In this document: piece by piece, positions 27,465 to 36,320 of the stretch
Numbering within the stretch: position 1 is the stretch's first letter
How the letters are laid out: every line of letters begins with the position of its first letter
Source: Boudabousia marimammalium
GTDB taxonomy: Bacteria > Actinomycetota > Actinomycetes > Actinomycetales > Actinomycetaceae
Direction: 5' to 3'
DNA: 60,851 bases
Assembly (NCBI RefSeq): GCF_001936115.1
Contig: NZ_MPDM01000009.1
Location: forward strand, 1-60,851
Program-made: the position numbers and the translations under genes
Notes under the pieces: generated by a model
What the model was told of the DNA's origin: nothing
The model's input: only the letters and a program-made list of their open reading frames with translations
Databases searched by the model: none

Positions 27465-28410
27465 CAAAGGTACTCATAGTTACGGCTTCGATTACGAACT
27501 TAGCAGCCATATTCAATGTTTCAGCATCGCTCAACATCAAGGCACATATTTCACAAGGGGAAACTGCGTTTTCGATTTTTGCAACTTTGGCACGAGGATT
27601 CACCCGAACCATAAGATCCCGTAGCCACGAAAGACCAAACTTTTGAATTGCGGCAAGAAGTGCATTACGTTCTAATCTACGAATAAACTCTTCATGAGAC
27701 ACCTCTCCAACTTGACCAAGTGTCATATCCGTATCAAAGATCGGTGGCGAGCAACATGGGTAGACAAAACCATCATGGTGATAAATCAGCTCATATCCAG
27801 GGCACCGTAAAAGAAACGAGTCAATAGGACGTCTTATAATCTGATCCGAAGGAATGTTTCTTCCGGTTCCGCATGGAACGACAGGGAATCTAGTAATCTT
27901 TACTCCCAGTGTTGCTTCTCCAAGTTGTTTAAGGAGATCAAATCCATCATCATCCCGGGATACACACATGTTCAATATACATGGAATTCGACTCTCTTTA
28001 GCTGCCTGCAAGGCATTGCGAATTCGATTTGCCTTAATGTAAGGTGCGTGGTAGCCATCCCAACTTATCGTCAGGTGGCTTAAGCCTGCACTCTCAAGAC
28101 CTTCAACAACTTCTCGGGCAGAAGATTCGGTAACACCCCAAAATCCATTAGTAGTCAAAGTGGTCTGTTTCCCTGCACTTGAAACAGTTTTAATTAAGTC
28201 AAAAATACGTTGCTTCCTAAGTAGGGGTTCTCCGCCCGTGAAACCTACCTCATAGACATCGGCATGTGCGATAAGGTCATCAATGACTTTGTTGACAACG
28301 TTGTCTTCGATACTTAGACGATTGGTCGGCGCGCTAGAGACACAGCAGTGGCTGCATCTTGCGTTACACGTTCCAGAAAAATTTATTCCAACGCTCTGCG
28401 GTTGTCGCAT
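27442..28410 (-). CDS. yydG: Radical SAM peptide epimerase (YydG-like)
   Basis: A 322-residue radical SAM enzyme expected to turn selected L-residues of the precursor into D-residues. The SAM-binding cluster cysteines are C15, C19 and C22 (GTCNARCSHCC); FTGGEPLL follows at about 57-64 and TTNGFWG at 86-92. Several blocks match what I recall of Bacillus YydG: CxxxCxHCC-SS-PT, FTGGE, GFWG, LTIS-D-YHAP, LGVKITRFP and CPGYELIYHHDG-YPCCSP. C219/C220 in YPCCSP correspond to the region of the critical hydrogen-donor cysteine of YydG (Cys223), and C203, C286 and C289 can hold the auxiliary cluster. The start has an AAAGGTAA site 58 bp after the precursor. Confidence 0.92.
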   Translation of the reverse strand: MRQPQSVGINFSGTCNARCSHCCVSSAPTNRLSIEDNVVNKVIDDLIAHADVYEVGFTGGEPLLRKQRIFDLIKTVSSAGKQTTLTTNGFWGVTESSAREVVEGLESAGLSHLTISWDGYHAPYIKANRIRNALQAAKESRIPCILNMCVSRDDDGFDLLKQLGEATLGVKITRFPVVPCGTGRNIPSDQIIRRPIDSFLLRCPGYELIYHHDGFVYPCCSPPIFDTDMTLGQVGEVSHEEFIRRLERNALLAAIQKFGLSWLRDLMVRVNPRAKVAKIENAVSPCEICALMLSDAETLNMAAKFVIEAVTMSTFDVCPTDC

Positions 28411-28468
28411 CAGTTACCTTTAAAATGTCTTCACTTGACGGCTAGTATTTTATTAGTTTTCGGCAACG

Positions 28469-28620
28469 TTAGCCGCTACCTAGAATCCAGTTTCCTCCCT
28501 TCTTAATGAAGTACCAGAGATCGTCAACTACAGCTAGCTCAGCAACGGTTTCCTCAATTTCGATGATCGGCAAGTCTTGGCGACCAATATGACTGACGCC
28601 CGGTTCTCTACGTTAGACAT
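28469..28620 (-). CDS. yydF: Epipeptide precursor (YydF-like), 5' end frame uncertain
   Basis: Immediately upstream of yydG the minus strand encodes ELAVVDDLWYFIKKGGNWI followed by LGSG and a stop at 28469. Bacillus YydF ends KVNDLWYFVKSKENRWILGSGH, so core, spacing and end match. The two residues epimerised in YydF (Val36, Ile44) correspond to Ile in WYFI and Ile in NWIL. The final His is absent and the core is one residue shorter internally. The core frame is open only back to 28612, where a TAA lies, and has no ATG; TTG 28573 gives 34 residues. ATG 28620 (MSNVENRASV) is in another frame. Restoring one base would join them into 50 residues, the YydF length. Neither start has a good ribosome site. 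Natural frameshift, recoding or sequence error are all possible. Confidence 0.75.
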
Positions 28621-28724
28621 CGCATGAAGGGCCGGAGAATGATGCGTTGGGCACTGTACAGAAAGGTCTTTCGGTAGAGGTATGAAAGTAGGGTTAAGTG
28701 CCTCCTAAACATAGTTGCGTACCT

Positions 28725-29310
28725 AGATTTCGCTATCAACTGGATAGAGAGAATACTACGTTTGAAAGACAGATAAGCCGCCCATGTGCTCTATGGGAGT
28801 CTACAGAATAAAGTGAAAGACTGGATGAGTTCAAACCACAACCCTCTTTTCCGATATTTCCCGGCTGTACCGAGGCTTACCCTACGACACCCAAAAGCAG
28901 ATTGCAGAAAAGTTTGGTATCTCGATCAATCTAGATAGCTTCCAGAGGGAGATGCGGAGGGAAGTCATCAGGAAGCGTCCTTTGGCAAACTGGCTAGAGC
29001 AACTCACCGTGGTGAGGAATGCCTGTGTGCGCCACTCAAGAGTATGGAATTAATCCTTTGTGCCAGCTGCTATGTCCAGAATCAGCGTAGTTAATAGATT
29101 GGAGGCTTTACCATCAGGGCAAAGTGAAAGAATCTACGGTTCCCTAACTATGATCGCGTTTATTCTAGAAACCATCTCTCCGGGAAGTACCTAGAAATAC
29201 AAGGTAAAAGAACTTCTGGCTGAGAATTTTCTGCGGCTTCCAATGGTTTCGGCGAATAGTTTAGGTCTTCAAGCAGGATGGGAATCGACAGAGTTATGGA
29301 CAGGCCCACG
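28725..29310 (+). pseudogene. Decayed Abi_2 family gene
   Basis: One plus frame from 28850 reads SDISRLYRGLPYDTQKQIAE and on to WLEQLTVVRNACVRHSRVWN, then a stop at 29051. The same frame resumes SFVPAAMSRISVVNRLEALP, is stopped again near 29190, then reads LLAENFLRLPMVSANSLGLQ up to W-x-x-x-x-L-W. This is the standard order of an Abi_2 C-terminal half (LSRLYRGL, then WL-LT-VRN-C-HHSR-WN, then a final P...W...W). Upstream traces reach about 28725. With two internal stops and no N-terminus it cannot work. It faces the epipeptide precursor on the other strand. Confidence 0.8.
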
Positions 29311-29410
29311 GGACAGTAAAACTAGAGGATCGGTGTATCTGTTTTGGGAACTTAGGTCTAGAGTCGGCGGCGATAGTTATTCGCGTACTGCTCATGTAAC
29401 TAATCTAAAT

Positions 29411-29610
29411 GAAGATCGGCCCTGGACCCCCATAAATGGGTGGCGGAACCGGTCATGTTGGTTTCATTATATTCAGTAGAGAACTAGTTTTACAAGCGAT
29501 AAGGCGCTGTTCTGTCCAAACTGATACCTATAGCACTAAGAATTGGTATAGCAGTGTATAGGTGAGTTTTCGGTTTAAGCGGTCGAACAGCTGTTATCAG
29601 GAGTGGTAAA
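29411..29610. repeat. 200-bp direct repeat, right copy
   Basis: Right partner of 24369-24568, same orientation, 198 of 200 bases identical by eye. It ends just before the terminator of the GH36-like surface gene. A base change in the first arm of its hairpin (GATCGG) is tolerated by a G-T pair. Confidence 0.95.
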
Positions 29611-29612
29611 AG

Positions 29613-29647
29613 AATGGTCCCGCCATCGCTAGGATGACGGGACCATT
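29613..29647 (-). terminator. Terminator of the GH36-like surface protein gene
   Basis: A 10-bp stem, AATGGTCCCG with CGGGACCATT, about 20 bp past the stop codon of the minus-strand gene. A short T-rich run follows on the minus strand. Confidence 0.8.
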
Positions 29648-29669
29648 CGCTATTTGTTAGCTACACCGT

Positions 29670-32600
29670 TTAGCCTTCGAGACTGCGCTTGCGCAGGTAG
29701 ACCGCGGCAGTACCAGAAAGTAGGGCCAGCAAACTACCGATAGCCAACAGGACAGTAATGTTGCCAAGGCCAGTATTTACCAGCAGACCGGCGCTTGCTT
29801 TGCCAGTCTCGCCGGTTTTGCCCGGAGCAGCAAGCATAGAGCCTCCAAGCCCGCCAGTTTGTGGATTTACCGTGGCACTGCTGCCAGATTCCGGTTTGAG
29901 GCTGGGCGAAACGCTCCCCGCTGCCTTCACCCTCCAAGGCAGTTTAATCACCTGAGGAACAGCCGCATCCAACTGGGTGAACTGCAAAGAATGCTCACCT
30001 GGAACAAACTTAGCGGCAGTCTCTGCACTGACGGTCAGTTTGGCGCGATTATTCTTAACCGCGACAGTCCCCAAAGTCACAGGATTAGAATGAAGCACAA
30101 CCGCCCAGGTTGAATCCGCAGGCACATTGGTGAAGACCAGCTCCAAGGAGACGGCCTCACCCTGTGTAAAGGAGTTGACCGGTTTGCCGCCCGCCAGCAG
30201 CATTACGGACGCCGTGCTTGCCGAGGGTTCAGTGGTTGCCTCAACTGTCGGCTCTGGAGAAGGCTCCAGCGTGGGTTCCATAGTGGGCTCAACGCTCGGC
30301 TCCGCAGTTGGTTCAGCAGTGGGCTCAACGCTCGGCTCCGCAGTCGGTTCCACCGTGGGTTCCACACTTGGTTCAACCGTCGGCTCAACGCTCGGCTCCA
30401 CCGTATCCGCAACAGCCGCATCCACCGTCAGGTTCCAGTACCAGTCCCCCTCGGCCAATGTCATCCGCGGACCCGGGGCGGCAGCAATCTGCACGGTCGT
30501 TTCGCCAGCCGGAATCGGGTAGGTTCCCGCAGCAATCGCGTTACCATTACGCAGGTACTGCACCGCACCGCTGGTATCAGGGATTGTGAAAGTATCGTGG
30601 CCGGTGCCCGGCTGATCATCCACAGTCGGAGCTTCAGGCGTCACCATCTGCCAAGCGCCGCGCACATCAAACTCTGCGATAGACGCAAAAGGCCGCCCAT
30701 TCTGTGCGCTCCGCGCAGTGAAACGAACATAGCCTGCAGCGACCTCATCGAATGGCACGACCTGCGGTTGATTACCGCTGAACTCGCCCTCGGCAACCTG
30801 CCGCCACTCTTGGCCATCAGCGGAAACCTCGACCAGATACCCGGCGACAACCCCATTCGCGGGGAAAACATCCTGGCGAGGCACGTAACGAACCCCGTCA
30901 ATCATCGCATTACGCCCCAAATCAACGGTGAAACTGTGCGGCATTGCGACCGGGCTGGGACTATAGTCCGAATGCCACAAGGTTGAAACATCACCATCAA
31001 TGGCATGTTCCGGATGCCCCGAAGCGCCACCTTGCTCGCCGTTCTCCTCAAAATCTGAAGCCGAGGCAGTCCAGCCGTCACGCTCCAACCAGAGGGCGCG
31101 CCCCAACGTGCCGTACGCGGTCAGCTCCGCGGCAGCCGCGAAAGGCTGGCCGTTAGCGGACTCCAAAGACGTAAAACGGAAGTACTGGAAATCGCGCATC
31201 CCTTCAGGAATATCAACCGACTTCGGATCCTTCGACACCGGGAAGCTCCCATTCTCCACGACGGTTGTCCAGTCTGTGCCGTTCACCGAGGTTTCCAGCT
31301 TGTACCGTTTCACGTCACCGTTGGTGCCGCCCCCGCCGCGAGGCACATATTCAACCCGCTCCACACTGTTCACCCGATCCATGTTCACAGTAATCGACTG
31401 CGGTAGAGTCGGGGAAATGCCGCCACTGTACTGCGTGTGCCAGATCGTGGCAGGATTACCGTCGATTGCTTTCGAGGCGGGAGTCTGCTCTGAGGAGGTT
31501 TCCTGAGAGGACGCGGTAGCAGCCCAGCCAGTCTTAGGAATCGGCGTATAGTACGGGTTAAGGACCGGCTTGGTGGACTCTGTTGGCTCATCGGTTGAGG
31601 GGGCACCATCAAACAGCATCACCTGGAAAGGCTGCAACTCAATATAGTAAGGAGTATCAGCGTCCGCCACGAACCCAGAATGCTGGCCGTCACGTTCCAC
31701 AAACTTGAAACGGCTAGCTTCACCGGCGGGAATCTCTAAATCGCGGGCCGCCCGGAACTCCAGGAAAGCCGGCCGCGCACTAGGATTACGAACCATTAAA
31801 GTCGCGGCAGTCTCATTATTGTCTGGCCCTGCCTGCTGAGACCATGCGGCAACGCCGTAAGCCTCAGAAGAGTACGGGTCGCCACCCACCCAGTGGGCGT
31901 CCGTCAATAAGGCGGTACGCTCCCGCGACCATTTCGCGTTCTTCGCTAATTCGTCAAAGAACCAGGCGGCGTTCTCTTCACCGACGGTCGCCGGATCAAC
32001 CAAGGTGTTCCGAATATACATTTCCTGCAATCCCAAACCCATTCCGAAGAATCCTCGCAAATCGGCGGCTAAAGCCTGACGCACGCTAGCGGAAGAAAGA
32101 TCCGTCGGCTGGTTCGGAATCTGACCATCCTTCCGGTCAGAGAAAATCACGCCATGATTCATAATCGTGTTCAAGGGCACCAGTGGAGCCTCGTTAATGA
32201 AATTCTTGTAAACTTCACCGTCACGATAGTTCACATACTTTTCCTGAGAGTTCCCCTCACCAACCTGGCCGCTATCGTTACCATCACGGTACAGCGAATC
32301 GCAATACCACAGCCAGTATGGGGAAGCCCAAATCCCGATCGTATTATTCACCCACACGTCCGGATTTTTTGCCCGCATCGCATCAATCAGCTCCAGCAGA
32401 GCCTCATAGGAGCGCAACTCTGAAGCGGGCGCGCCAGACAGATAAAGCCTGCCGCCTTGCGCAATCCCATCGAACTTGAAACCGCGCACACCCTCGTCAA
32501 TCATAGAAAGTACGCGACTCTTGAAATATTCAAAATATACGGGATCTTTCAAATGCATTTCCTGGCCGACCGTGGACCAAGGCTTATTCGGATCATTTGC

Positions 32601-33872
32601 GCGAACCTTATCGTTACCAATATTTCGGCGGCGAGTAGCAGACTCACCGTACCCTCCGAAGGGGCTCATCCAGACGGATAGGTGCGCGTTATGCGTCTTC
32701 ATGACTTCCTGGTCGCGGGCGAAACCATCCGCGAACTCCACCGGGTCGAACTGCCACACGTTCAAGTTGGACTCATCCGCCTGGGCGGGGTCGCGCAAAT
32801 AATCCCAGCCATCATCCACCCAATAGGAGTCTACTTTCGCGCCTCGCTTCCCCATTTCTGTGAAGAATAGGTTCTCTGCGTGCAACATTTCGTCATGCGC
32901 CATTGTCAGCTTCGTCGCACCCGGCTTCAAATCAAACCAGGATTGGAAATGCAGAAAGGGGCGACGCTGACGGGCTTTCTCACGCTCCACATAGTAGGCG
33001 AATGCGCGCCGCAACTGCGCTGGCGGGGTCACCCCGAAAGCGCTGGAAACTTCCCACGGAGCGTCTGCTGTGAGGTCTTTCGCACGCGGTAAGTCCTGAA
33101 TCGCGCGAGTCCCTGAAATGCTGCTTTGTGTGAGGGGGCTTTCGCCGCCAATCCAGCCGGTTTCTTGGCCGAGGGGTCCAGCGGTGATGACAGCGCCCTG
33201 ATCATGTCCGGACAGCTGCCCGGTCACTGTCGCTTCAGTGAGGCGAATCTTTGTAATGTCAAGGGCAGTGGCGTCAGGGTTAGTGATGGTGAGACGCTGA
33301 CGAACATAGTTTGAACCATCGCGAAGCTCTGCCACATAGTTTAGGGTGACGGTTTTGCCGTCTGCGAAAGTTAGCGTGTAACTACGGGTCAGGGCTTTCC
33401 CAGAAATTGTGTTCGCCAGCTTACCTGAACGCTGAGTTTCGGGGGTAATATCCGTGACCCTGGGGCCGCCGGCCGGGGTGGCTTCGCTGAGGTGATAGTC
33501 GCGGCCACCATAGGTGATGGTGAATGCGTTGCTGAAAGTAATCGGTACTGGCGTGCCGGTTGCAGCATTCGTTAGTTCGGTGAGGGCAACACCGGAAGCT
33601 AGGTCCAACACTGCCCGAATCGTGTTGTTTGAAAGTACCGCTTGCTGTCCGTTCAAAGTGATGTTGGAAGCGCTGATCGTGGGCCCCGGGTAGGTGATTG
33701 CTTTGGCGCCTGGTTCTGCGGTGGTTGTGATCGCGGGGTTGCTGGCTGCTGCGGTGGCGGTGGTCGGCTGCGTGGCAAAGCTGGAAGTAGCGAAGCTGGC
33801 AGGGGTGCCGGTTGCGCCTACTAAAGCTAATGCTAGCGTGACACCGACGAGACGAAATAACCTCGTATTCAT
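29670..33872 (-). CDS. Sortase-anchored GH36-like glycosidase with two discoidin domains
   Basis: A secreted glycosidase of about 1400 residues. ATG 33872 follows TGAGGATTAT and precedes a signal peptide (MNTRLFRLVGVTLALALVG). An N-terminal beta-sandwich (about 60-290) leads into a TIM barrel with SYWVDDGW, LSVWMSPFGGY and GVRGFKFDG. Asp468 in KFD is the likely nucleophile, as in clan GH-D (GH27/36) alpha-galactosidases. Two F5/8 type C (CBM32) domains lie at about 775-920 and 930-1070, each with an A-x-D-G-x-x-x-T-x-W-H motif. A VEPTVEP stalk (about 1155-1215) and an Ig-like module precede the sorting signal LVNTG, an unusual variant. Likely substrates are galactose-containing host mucin or glycolipid glycans, which is inference. 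A decayed copy of its 3' part lies at 24.6 kb. Confidence 0.8.
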   Translation of the reverse strand: MNTRLFRLVGVTLALALVGATGTPASFATSSFATQPTTATAAASNPAITTTAEPGAKAITYPGPTISASNITLNGQQAVLSNNTIRAVLDLASGVALTELTNAATGTPVPITFSNAFTITYGGRDYHLSEATPAGGPRVTDITPETQRSGKLANTISGKALTRSYTLTFADGKTVTLNYVAELRDGSNYVRQRLTITNPDATALDITKIRLTEATVTGQLSGHDQGAVITAGPLGQETGWIGGESPLTQSSISGTRAIQDLPRAKDLTADAPWEVSSAFGVTPPAQLRRAFAYYVEREKARQRRPFLHFQSWFDLKPGATKLTMAHDEMLHAENLFFTEMGKRGAKVDSYWVDDGWDYLRDPAQADESNLNVWQFDPVEFADGFARDQEVMKTHNAHLSVWMSPFGGYGESATRRRNIGNDKVRANDPNKPWSTVGQEMHLKDPVYFEYFKSRVLSMIDEGVRGFKFDGIAQGGRLYLSGAPASELRSYEALLELIDAMRAKNPDVWVNNTIGIWASPYWLWYCDSLYRDGNDSGQVGEGNSQEKYVNYRDGEVYKNFINEAPLVPLNTIMNHGVIFSDRKDGQIPNQPTDLSSASVRQALAADLRGFFGMGLGLQEMYIRNTLVDPATVGEENAAWFFDELAKNAKWSRERTALLTDAHWVGGDPYSSEAYGVAAWSQQAGPDNNETAATLMVRNPSARPAFLEFRAARDLEIPAGEASRFKFVERDGQHSGFVADADTPYYIELQPFQVMLFDGAPSTDEPTESTKPVLNPYYTPIPKTGWAATASSQETSSEQTPASKAIDGNPATIWHTQYSGGISPTLPQSITVNMDRVNSVERVEYVPRGGGGTNGDVKRYKLETSVNGTDWTTVVENGSFPVSKDPKSVDIPEGMRDFQYFRFTSLESANGQPFAAAAELTAYGTLGRALWLERDGWTASASDFEENGEQGGASGHPEHAIDGDVSTLWHSDYSPSPVAMPHSFTVDLGRNAMIDGVRYVPRQDVFPANGVVAGYLVEVSADGQEWRQVAEGEFSGNQPQVVPFDEVAAGYVRFTARSAQNGRPFASIAEFDVRGAWQMVTPEAPTVDDQPGTGHDTFTIPDTSGAVQYLRNGNAIAAGTYPIPAGETTVQIAAAPGPRMTLAEGDWYWNLTVDAAVADTVEPSVEPTVEPSVEPTVEPTAEPSVEPTAEPTAEPSVEPTMEPTLEPSPEPTVEATTEPSASTASVMLLAGGKPVNSFTQGEAVSLELVFTNVPADSTWAVVLHSNPVTLGTVAVKNNRAKLTVSAETAAKFVPGEHSLQFTQLDAAVPQVIKLPWRVKAAGSVSPSLKPESGSSATVNPQTGGLGGSMLAAPGKTGETGKASAGLLVNTGLGNITVLLAIGSLLALLSGTAAVYLRKRSLEG

Positions 33873-34144
33873 ATAATCCTCACATGAAGATATAAGTTGT
33901 TTGCAATATTCCTTGCCCTTATTTTGGGCGAATAGATTGTGGTGATTCAGTAATTCAGCTAGAACTGCTTTGTTCTGGGAAGTAGATGAACAACCGTCTC
34001 CAATTATATTTGGTGTCGGGTGATATGACAACAGTTTCCTAGTTTAGAAAGGGTTTTGTCTTTCTTTGCTGGGGTTGTTTTGGGCTGTGCGCAAAATCGC
34101 TTTCGACTGTTTAGAAGATACGGGAAATTACCAATAATATTAAT

Positions 34145-34168
34145 TTAGGTTAGGTAAACCTAACCTAA
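34145..34168 (+). promoter_or_regulatory. Two overlapping DtxR/IdeR-type iron operators
   Basis: Ten-base perfect arms TTAGGTTAGG and CCTAACCTAA flank TAAA. The first 19 bases and the last 19 bases each match the DtxR consensus (TTAGGTTAG-S-CTAACCTAA) at 17 of 19 positions. This indicates two overlapping sites offset by 5 bp, as when two dimers bind opposite faces. The site lies 35 bp before the surface-protein start and would repress it when iron is plentiful. It could also affect the divergent GH36-like gene. Confidence 0.85.
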
Positions 34169-34202
34169 ATTGACTTGCGTGGTTGTCTATATTGATTGGA
34201 AC

Positions 34203-36248
34203 ATGATGAAGCTCAACAAACATCTGCTCGCTGCTTTCGCTGCGGTATCTCTGATGATTGTCCCCGGGGTAGCGCCAGCCAGCGCTGCAACATCCTCGGA
34301 AAATGGATTCTCCATCACCCTGGAAGAAGTGCGTGACGGGAATAGCCGACACCTCGAATGGCGCTACGACCAATGCGTGCCCACCGCTGGAGAAACCGCG
34401 AAAGTGACATTCTCCTTAGCCAAAGAGGGAACCAGCATCCCGATTGGGGAGAGCACCCGGCTGGAGCTGGGCGCGGAGGAAGCCGGCACCTACACCTTGA
34501 ATGCGACCTGCAAATACTCCGCTTGGTTGGCCCCTGAGAAGCGGCGCGTCACCCTCACAATTGATGCCCTGCCCGCGCAGCCGGAAGTTGAACCCGCGCA
34601 GCCGGAGGTTGAACCCTCCCAACCGGGGAACAACACCAACGAGAACGAGGGGCCCTTCACCCTCTACTTCGACCAAGCAGGTGAAGCTGACGAAGCGAAA
34701 CTTACTTGGCGAACAACTGGTTGCCGTGCCCCGCAAGAGCCTGAAATCTCCCTCAAACGTGACGGACAAACAGTAGATATTGTCGGGCTCAAAGAACTCC
34801 CACTGAAAGACCAGCCAGCCGGAACCTACACTATGACAGCTAAATGCTCTCCGGAATGGCTGGCACCTACCGTCCTCACCAAATCCGTTACCGTCACAAA
34901 AACCGCTGATGAAACCCCAGCAGAGCCGACACCTCCAGCTACCAATTCTGACCTGGTGATCGAATCTGCAGAATTTCAAGAATCCCCCGTGGGTAGAACC
35001 TTTTCCTGGAAGGCGACAGGCTGTTCTGCTCAAAACGAGAGGTCAGTAAAAGTCAGCGTCCTCTTTAACGGACATGAAACCTCGTTGCTTAAATCGTCCC
35101 GGACGGAAACCGTAAACGCCTCGCAATGGCCCACCGGAAACTACACTGTAGTCGCCAAATGTGTCAGCCTTAAAGACCAATCAGTTTTGCAAACCCTGCA
35201 GAAAGACGTCACTTTAGGGCGCTCCAACCTGCCCACAACTTTTGCGGGGAGGGCGCTAAACTACCTGATTCCGCGCCCAGGAGACCGCGTCCAGATTTCC
35301 TCATATCCGACCCATAACGCATTAATTTTGAAAGACGGCACCAAAGCCGAACCTTTCAAACCGGGTGAAGAAGTAAAAATCTCCTTCGCTTTCAATGATG
35401 CTGAACCCCTGATTGAAGGGCCAACCCTCACCGCAGATCAGGACGGTCACGTCGAAACAGATTTGTGGATTCCGCTGAAAAGCGGCGCCCAGAGCTTCAC
35501 AATTTTCGCGGTCGGTCAGCAAAGCAACTCCCAGCTTGACTATCGTTCAGTGATTGCGCCGCACTCTGGGCACGGAATTTCGGTTGCCGAGGTTCCCGGT
35601 AAACCACGCTCCCTGAAGGTCGTCTCCTACCAGCCCGAGGGTTCTGCTGCTGACAGAACCTTCAGCAAAAACACAACAATTAGCCTTGAAGTAGTGGATT
35701 CGGAGGGGAATACTGTTGCGACTATCCCGGTGACCACGACAGCCGCGGGCACCCTCGATAATGAGATTCAACTACCTAAATCGCTGACAGTGGGGCGTTA
35801 CACGATTTTTGCGCCCACAGTTTTGCAGGCTCGCGGTGATTATGCCGCCTACTTCTATTTCAAGGATGGTAAAGCCTGGGCGCAGTGGGAAGAACCCGCG
35901 AGTGAGCCAGCGCCCCAGGTGATTCCGGCTTTGCGGCTGGTTCCAGCGAAGAAGGTGATTCCGGCGCTGGCGCTTACTCCGGCAAAGACAGTCAATCCTG
36001 CCGCAGGTCTGGCTCCTGAACAAGCCAAAACTTTGATAGAAAAAACGCCTGCTGCTGTGACTGCGGGGGCCACGGAAACTGCGGAGACTACGACAACCGC
36101 GCCGGCCGCAGACGTGCAGACTGCCCCTGTCAATGAGACGGCTTCATCCCAGTTGGCGAAGACCGGTGTGAATCTAGCTGAGGCGTTGGTCTTTCTGGTG
36201 CTGTTCGCGGGAGTGGGTGTGGCCTTGACCGGCGTCCGCAGGGCCTAG
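34203..36248 (+). CDS. Iron-regulated sortase-anchored surface protein, function unknown
   Basis: A 681-residue secreted protein. The start is ATG 34203 or the adjacent ATG 34206, before the signal peptide KLNKHLLAAFAAVSLMIVPG. Three related domains of about 105 residues follow, each with a (W)-R/K-x-T/D-x-C motif early (WRYDQC, WRTTGC, WKATGC) and a second Cys late (ATCKYSAWL, AKCSPEWL, AKCVSL), suggesting one disulfide each. A further beta-rich region (about 350-570) and a short proline-rich tandem (VIPAL...PAK) precede LAKTG, a hydrophobic span and RRA. I see no HtaA or NEAT signature. The DtxR-type operator points to a role in iron or haem acquisition or iron-starved host contact; this is inference. 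Confidence 0.75.
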   Translation: MMKLNKHLLAAFAAVSLMIVPGVAPASAATSSENGFSITLEEVRDGNSRHLEWRYDQCVPTAGETAKVTFSLAKEGTSIPIGESTRLELGAEEAGTYTLNATCKYSAWLAPEKRRVTLTIDALPAQPEVEPAQPEVEPSQPGNNTNENEGPFTLYFDQAGEADEAKLTWRTTGCRAPQEPEISLKRDGQTVDIVGLKELPLKDQPAGTYTMTAKCSPEWLAPTVLTKSVTVTKTADETPAEPTPPATNSDLVIESAEFQESPVGRTFSWKATGCSAQNERSVKVSVLFNGHETSLLKSSRTETVNASQWPTGNYTVVAKCVSLKDQSVLQTLQKDVTLGRSNLPTTFAGRALNYLIPRPGDRVQISSYPTHNALILKDGTKAEPFKPGEEVKISFAFNDAEPLIEGPTLTADQDGHVETDLWIPLKSGAQSFTIFAVGQQSNSQLDYRSVIAPHSGHGISVAEVPGKPRSLKVVSYQPEGSAADRTFSKNTTISLEVVDSEGNTVATIPVTTTAAGTLDNEIQLPKSLTVGRYTIFAPTVLQARGDYAAYFYFKDGKAWAQWEEPASEPAPQVIPALRLVPAKKVIPALALTPAKTVNPAAGLAPEQAKTLIEKTPAAVTAGATETAETTTTAPAADVQTAPVNETASSQLAKTGVNLAEALVFLVLFAGVGVALTGVRRA

Positions 36249-36281
36249 CGTCCGCAGGGCCCAGAATAAGAAAAAGCCAGA

Positions 36282-36320
36282 AAAGTTGTGGGAGTGACTC
36301 TGTCGCTCCCACAACTTTTT
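36282..36320 (+). terminator. Terminator of the iron-regulated surface gene
   Basis: AAAAGTTGTGGGAG pairs with CTCCCACAACTTTT, a 14-bp stem with a short loop followed by Ts, about 35 bp past the stop. Confidence 0.85.

Noticed and set aside
24369-29610. An integrative element with integrase between the 200-bp repeats
   Set aside because: No integrase, transposase or relaxase is present between the repeats, and the repeat is tied to a gene fragment rather than to a tRNA end.
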